Assembly: GCF_016117655.1 (NCBI RefSeq)
Contig: NZ_CP064936.1
Span: 1,302,001-1,366,000 of the forward strand
Source of the DNA: Treponema peruense
Lineage (GTDB): Bacteria > Spirochaetota > Spirochaetia > Treponematales > Treponemataceae
DNA: 64,000 nt
Direction of reading: 5' to 3'
The notes below the pieces were generated by a model, which ran no database searches, was not told where the DNA came from, and saw only the letters and a list, made by a program, of their open reading frames with translations. Position 1 is the first letter of the stretch, and each line of letters starts with the position of its first letter. This document shows positions 61,369-64,000 of the stretch, piece by piece. Position numbers and translations under genes: made by a program.

Positions 61369-64000
61369 TGAAATTAATTGATCCCCTTAAGCAGTTTGGC
61401 AGTGAGCTGAACAGTGTACAGTCACCTTCGCGTTATATTGGCGGCGAATATGCACTTACTGTAAAACCACATTCCGGGCAGGATGATTTTTTTAATGTAG
61501 GAATTGCATTTCCCGATTTGTACGAAATTGCAATGTCCAATCTTGCCGTTAAGATAATTTATAACGGACTTAACGCACTTGACGGGATTCGCTGCGAACG
61601 CGTCTTTGCTCCCGACACAGATTTTGAAGCTTTTCTTAAGCACCGCAAAGTTCCGCTTTATACTCTTGAGACAGGTATGCCTTTAAAAAATCTTGACATG
61701 CTTGCTTTTTCAATAGGATATGAACTTGGAATTACCGAAGTGCTTGCTATGCTTGAAACCGGCGGAATTTCCCTTACCGTTCAGGAACGAACTGAAGATG
61801 AACCTCTTGTAATTGCAGGCGGCTGCGGTGTAACAAACCCGGCTCCGTTTGCAGATTTTTTTGATGCAGTAATGATCGGTGAAGCAGAAGACGAACTTTT
61901 TAATCTTACAAAAGAACTGCGTGACTTAAAGAAAAACGGGGCTTCCCGTAAGCAGCTTCTGGCCCATATTGAATCAAAACCCTATATGTGGACACGAAAC
62001 AGTTGCTCTGAAGGAAAAAAAATTGCCCGACGTTCAGTTCAGGGAAACTTTGGTCTTGTTCCATCTGTTCCGTCGTGGTATCCAATTCCGTCAATAAAAC
62101 CTGTTCAGGATCACGGCGTTGTAGAAATTATGCGCGGATGTCCCAACGGCTGCCGGTTCTGTCATGCAGGAATTTATTACAGACCAACGCGCGTAAAAAA
62201 CCTTAAACTTATTATTGATGAAATTGATCATCTTGTTTTTGACGCAGGTTACAGGGAAATAAGCCTTAACTCGCTCAGCAGTGCAGACTTTCCTGATGTA
62301 GAAGGACTTTTGGATCTTCTTAACAAAAGATACGAAGGATACAATGTTTCCTTCCAGCTTCCGTCACTTAAAGTAAACAGTATGTCGCTGGGAATCCTTG
62401 AAAAACTTTCTGCAGTACGTAAAAGCGGGCTTACCTTTGCTGTTGAAACTCCTGAAGAACTCTGGCAGTTGAGTCTTAATAAGGAAGTTTATGCACAGCA
62501 TCTCGAAGATATTGTGCGCCAGGCAAAGGCAGCAGGCTGGACAACTGCAAAATTCTACTTTATGATAGGTCTTCCTTTGGGCGATTATTTTGCAGAAAAC
62601 AAAGACTCTCTTGCGGTGGGTTCTGAAGGAAGCGAAGAAAAAGTCATCGTGGACTTTCTGCTGAATCTTCAGGCCAGAACAAGAATCCAGTGCAATGTTA
62701 ACGTTGGTATTTTTATTCCAAAACCGCATACGGCATACCAGTGGGTTACCCAGATAACACCGGAGCGCGCCCAGAAGAAGATGGAATGGATTTTCCAGAA
62801 CCTTCCGCGGGGTAAATTCAGGCTTGGCAGACACAATTATGATGCTACAATTCTTGAAGGTCTCATAAGCCGCGGAAACTTTGACACTGGTAAAGTAATT
62901 CTTGATGCATACAAAAGGGGCGCACGTTTTGATGCATGGGATGATCATTTGAGAGAAAATATGCAGTTCTGGAATGAAGCCTTTGACAATGCAGTCTGGG
63001 ACGTCAAAAAATGGATTTTCAGAAAATGGGATTTGGATGAAAGTCTTCCCTGGGACGGTGTTTCGCTTGGTACATCAAAAGCATTTTTTAAGAATGAATG
63101 GAAAAAATCCCTGTCCCACGAGCTTACAAAAAGATGTGCTTCTGACTGTGACCACAAATGCGGAATCTGTAATTCCAAAGAAAAGGTAAGCGTACATACA
63201 AAAGAAGAAATAGAAAGTGTATCAACATGTATAAAAAATAAGACAGTTGCTGTTCCTGAACAACATCCCGAGAGCAATATACCTATTCTTTACAGAGTTG
63301 TTTTTAATTTTACACGGACCGGCGGCGGTGAATATATTGCTTACCTTGCGCAGGTAGAAAGTTTTCACAAAGCAATTTTGCGTAGCGGACTTCCGTTTGT
63401 TTTTTCTTCGGGCTTTAATCCGCTTCCGAGAATTGAATTTGCCACTGCAATGACACTGGGCATTCCTTCAGAAGAAGAAACTGCTTCGTGCTGTCTTTAT
63501 TCCCCGGTGGATGAAGATCGTTTTAAGGAAGTAATGAATTCGGTACTTCCGCAGTCTTTTAGGGTTACAGATGTAATGATATTTCCTGTTACAACTCTTA
63601 GAAAAAGGGAATCATTAAGTCAGGGGTTATGGGGGTGTATATATAAGTATACATCTTTAGAAAGTTTCGATTTACGCGCCTTCCTTTCTTCGCAAGAATA
63701 CAAAACTCTTCGTGAACAGAATCCTCAGATAAAGACTGAGTGGAAGGAAGACTCGCTTTTTGTAACGTCCCCTTCGAGTGACAAAGCTTTTAGAACGGCA
63801 CTCGAAGCTTTCTGTCAAAAAAAATGGTATGAAGTCTGCCGTATCGTCAAGACAGCAACTCTTGCCAAACCGCAGATTTCGGGCTGGACTGTACGTGACG
63901 AACAAAACTGGCGCTGTGACAACAAAAACTTCAAAAAAGACGAAACTCTTTTGACCCCGGCAGACTCAAGTCCTGTTCCGTTTATGGAGCTTTATGCAAA
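61365..64000 (+). CDS. B12-type radical SAM protein fused to a DUF2344 domain (partial)
   Basis: The frame is open from ATG 61365 to the window end (at least 878 aa). An N-terminal B12-binding-like part (LYEIAMSNLAVKIIYNGLN..) precedes the radical SAM cluster site MRGCPNGCRFCHAG (Cys-x3-Cys-x2-Cys near 258) and a barrel. A Cys cluster (CASDCDHKCGIC) near 605 links to a DUF2344/TIGR03936-like domain (RVVFNFTRTGGGEYIAYLAQ). This is the TIGR03960-type design known from spirochaetes, clostridia and others, with role unknown, perhaps tRNA or rRNA modification. It overlaps rodA. Confidence 0.88.
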   Translation, partial: MMKLIDPLKQFGSELNSVQSPSRYIGGEYALTVKPHSGQDDFFNVGIAFPDLYEIAMSNLAVKIIYNGLNALDGIRCERVFAPDTDFEAFLKHRKVPLYTLETGMPLKNLDMLAFSIGYELGITEVLAMLETGGISLTVQERTEDEPLVIAGGCGVTNPAPFADFFDAVMIGEAEDELFNLTKELRDLKKNGASRKQLLAHIESKPYMWTRNSCSEGKKIARRSVQGNFGLVPSVPSWYPIPSIKPVQDHGVVEIMRGCPNGCRFCHAGIYYRPTRVKNLKLIIDEIDHLVFDAGYREISLNSLSSADFPDVEGLLDLLNKRYEGYNVSFQLPSLKVNSMSLGILEKLSAVRKSGLTFAVETPEELWQLSLNKEVYAQHLEDIVRQAKAAGWTTAKFYFMIGLPLGDYFAENKDSLAVGSEGSEEKVIVDFLLNLQARTRIQCNVNVGIFIPKPHTAYQWVTQITPERAQKKMEWIFQNLPRGKFRLGRHNYDATILEGLISRGNFDTGKVILDAYKRGARFDAWDDHLRENMQFWNEAFDNAVWDVKKWIFRKWDLDESLPWDGVSLGTSKAFFKNEWKKSLSHELTKRCASDCDHKCGICNSKEKVSVHTKEEIESVSTCIKNKTVAVPEQHPESNIPILYRVVFNFTRTGGGEYIAYLAQVESFHKAILRSGLPFVFSSGFNPLPRIEFATAMTLGIPSEEETASCCLYSPVDEDRFKEVMNSVLPQSFRVTDVMIFPVTTLRKRESLSQGLWGCIYKYTSLESFDLRAFLSSQEYKTLREQNPQIKTEWKEDSLFVTSPSSDKAFRTALEAFCQKKWYEVCRIVKTATLAKPQISGWTVRDEQNWRCDNKNFKKDETLLTPADSSPVPFMELYA

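Noticed and set aside
1-64000. CRISPR array
   Set aside because: No set of regularly spaced direct repeats and no cas gene was seen.

Overview
The window looks like a chromosomal segment of a spirochaete of the genus Treponema, probably a host-associated gut or rumen species. The strongest evidence is the right third. There, mltG, dnaG, rpoD, a coiled-coil zinc-ribbon protein, rnpB, a TPR protein, mreB, mreC, mreD, mrdA, rodA and a B12-type radical SAM gene run in one direction, an order I recall from Treponema. The core half (about 37.3-64 kb) reads as ordinary housekeeping DNA. The left half is visibly richer in A and T and is accessory.

Layout. (1) 1-22.2 kb is a surface-polysaccharide locus, all on the + strand. 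It starts at a scar: a 50-base remnant of a pyruvyltransferase gene and a DUF262 gene head fused to an unrelated tail. Next comes an acyl-carrier-protein cassette (FkbH-like enzyme, MaoC-like hydratase, SDR, ACP, and an iron-sulphur FrhB protein fused to an acyltransferase). A flippase, an aldo/keto reductase, a SGNH-like protein, a pyruvyltransferase, a Wzy-like polymerase, acyltransferases and glycosyltransferases follow. An IspD/TarI-like cytidylyltransferase, an extended SDR and LicD form a phosphodiester-decoration module. A LegC/PglE-like aminotransferase, a PglC-like initiating transferase and a PglF/CapD-like 4,6-dehydratase suggest a bacillosamine-type first sugar. Three genes carry runs of nine or ten G/C, and at least one is out of frame now, so the glycan is probably phase variable. 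One glycosyltransferase gene contains stacked perfect palindromes inside conserved coding sequence.

(2) 22.3-36.6 kb is a defence island in decay. It holds two IS256-family copies (one intact, one with two in-frame internal deletions), an IS982 remnant, and an IS3-family element with a broken frame. It also holds a 1561-residue GHKL-ATPase/DUF3883 protein, an AAA-ATPase/PD-(D/E)XK protein, and fragments of DUF4143, RloB, HsdM and AAA genes. A DUF3791 gene, and a small gene plus GNAT pair between 23-bp direct repeats, follow. A winged-helix regulator with a NusG-like (LoaP-type) antiterminator closes the region.

(3) 36.6-37.3 kb holds no long gene. It contains a candidate type I toxin-antitoxin unit (a 30-residue hydrophobic peptide facing a small RNA with a consensus promoter and terminator) and a leader packed with hairpins between two 26-bp direct repeats.

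(4) 37.3-47.2 kb holds an acyl-CoA synthetase, trpS, a MATE exporter, a CCA-adding-type nucleotidyltransferase, thiamine pyrophosphokinase, two membrane proteins, aroH and glgA. (5) 47.3-64 kb holds tRNA-Thr and tRNA-Tyr, an MBL-fold hydrolase, and then the replication/transcription and rod-shape cluster. The last gene runs off the window. All identifications come from reading the sequence; no database search was run.
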